A DNA stretch of 64,000 nucleotides from Comamonas testosteroni TK102. GTDB taxonomy: Bacteria; Pseudomonadota; Gammaproteobacteria; Burkholderiales; Burkholderiaceae_C. Below the pieces are notes generated by a model, which made no database searches, was not told the DNA's origin, and saw only the letters and a program-made list of their open reading frames with translations. Within the stretch, counting starts at the first letter, position 1; every line of letters begins with the position of its first letter. The translations under genes and the position numbers were made by a program. Shown here piece after piece: positions 63,064-64,000 of the stretch. The DNA lies in the NCBI RefSeq assembly GCF_000739375.1, contig NZ_CP006704.1, positions 4,836,001 through 4,900,000 of the forward strand, read 5' to 3'.

Positions 63064-64000
63064 ATGAAAATGCAAAAACGATGGGTGCTGAAAGCGGGTG
63101 TCGCAACAGCCGCACTGGCGATGACCGGCTTCGCGCTGGCGCAGCAGAAAACCGTGACCTTCGCCAACCAGGACATGCTGGTGCCTCTGCGCCTGGTGAT
63201 GGAATCGGGCGAGTTGGAAAAGGAGACGGGCTACAAGATCAACTGGCGCATGTTCTCGGGCGGCGGCGACGTGATACGGGCAATGGCCTCGGGCGACGTG
63301 CAGATGGGAGAGGTGGGCTCCAGCCCTCTGACCGCTGCCGCCAGCCAGGGGCAGGACATCAAGCTGCTCTGGATCTCTGCGGACATCGCCGGTGCCGAAG
63401 CCCTGGTGGCACGCGACGGCGGCGGCATCAGCAATTTCAAGAGCATGGAGGGCAAGCGCATAGGCGTGCCGTTCGTCTCCACCGCGCACTACCAGCTGGT
63501 CGCGGCCCTGGGCAAGGAAGGCGTTGACGCGCGCAAGGTCAACATCATGAACATGCGCCCGCCAGAAATTGCCGCGGCCTGGGAACGTGGCGATATCGAT
63601 GCCACCTTTGTCTGGGATCCGGTGCTGGCCAAGGTCAAGCAAAAGGGCAAGGTGATTGCGACCTCCGGCTCCATTGCGCAGATGGGCTATCCCACCTTCG
63701 AGGGCATTGCCGTGAGCAGCAAGTTCGCCCAGGAAAATCCCCAGTTCATGGTGGCTTTCATCAAGGCCCTGAATCGGGCAAGTACCCAGGTGCGGGACAA
63801 CCTGGCCAAGTGGACTGCAGACTCGCCCGAGATCAAGGCGATTGCCAAATGGAGCAAGGCCGACCCCAAGGACGTGCCCGCAGCCATGGCGCTTTACCGC
63901 TTTCCCAGCGCCGAGGAGCAGCTTGGCGCGCAATGGCTCGAAGGCGGTGCGGCCAAGGCAATGACCAATACCGCAACGTTTCTGAAGTCGCAGGGACGAA
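63064..64000 (+). CDS. tauA: Taurine ABC transporter substrate-binding protein, partial (runs off window)
   Basis: At least 312 residues inside the window; the C-terminus lies beyond base 64000. Signal peptide MKMQKRWVLKAGVATAALAM to FALAQQ, then the TauA-type fold: VTFANQDMLVPLRLVMESGE, FSGGGDVIRAMASGDVQMGE, GSSPLTAAASQGQDIKLLWI, NMRPPEIAAAWERGDIDATF and VWDPVLAKVK. ATG 63064 follows GGAGA; ATG 63049 in the same frame is possible. tauB and tauC would be expected next. Confidence 0.93.
   Translation, partial: MKMQKRWVLKAGVATAALAMTGFALAQQKTVTFANQDMLVPLRLVMESGELEKETGYKINWRMFSGGGDVIRAMASGDVQMGEVGSSPLTAAASQGQDIKLLWISADIAGAEALVARDGGGISNFKSMEGKRIGVPFVSTAHYQLVAALGKEGVDARKVNIMNMRPPEIAAAWERGDIDATFVWDPVLAKVKQKGKVIATSGSIAQMGYPTFEGIAVSSKFAQENPQFMVAFIKALNRASTQVRDNLAKWTADSPEIKAIAKWSKADPKDVPAAMALYRFPSAEEQLGAQWLEGGAAKAMTNTATFLKSQGR

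Overview
The window is about 62% GC (estimated by eye) and looks like a chromosomal segment of a Comamonadaceae betaproteobacterium, most probably Comamonas (C. testosteroni group). The evidence is several orphan Bug/TctC solute-binding proteins, the hemW-rdgB-PP2C-kinase-yicC-gmk-rpoZ-spoT-greB block typical of Burkholderiales, and a short GC-rich repeat that abuts stop codons. No phage, plasmid, CRISPR or complete insertion sequence was seen.

Layout. 1-498: 5' part of a Fur-boxed TonB-dependent siderophore receptor, followed by tRNA-Gln. 1230-20774: sixteen co-oriented minus-strand genes resembling a pimelate/dicarboxylate (pim) beta-oxidation island. They encode a FadB-like fusion, thiolase, two acyl-CoA dehydrogenases, an enoyl-CoA hydratase/isomerase, a CoA transferase, ETF, an acyl-CoA ligase, a nitronate monooxygenase-like enzyme, a class II aldolase, a hydroxyacid dehydrogenase and four orphan Bug proteins, one of them frameshifted. 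A divergent LysR gene with a perfect palindrome heads the island. 21878-26382: an AraC regulator, a TauD-type dioxygenase, a BKACE (DUF849) enzyme and a VOC protein. 26834-32300: a molybdenum hydroxylase operon (2Fe-2S subunit, Mo subunit, triheme cytochrome c, XdhC). 32312-42271: a racemase, AraC, a secreted nuclease, a stand-alone ClpP, an ArsR/SRPBCC pair, a 59-residue SMP-like protein, a nuclease pseudogene, a large uncharacterised EF-hand membrane protein and a GntR/SDR pair with a perfect operator. 42468-55635: fumarylacetoacetase, a SPOR protein, an I78-type inhibitor lipoprotein, then the conserved housekeeping block. 56303-56603: two tandem tRNA-Arg genes.

56869-64000 is read as a taurine catabolism locus: a TauR-type MocR regulator, an amino-acid permease, a TauX-like NTF2 protein, a TauY-like FAD oxidoreductase and the start of tauA. 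Two copies of a direct-repeat motif, CTGGACYTAA-N13-CTGG, lie upstream of tauX and tauA and match what I remember of the TauR binding site. Their shared spacing suggests that one regulator controls both arms.

Nine copies of a roughly 80-145 bp repeat all begin at or within a few bases of a minus-strand stop codon, always in the same orientation. This is the most striking feature of the window that gene annotation does not explain.
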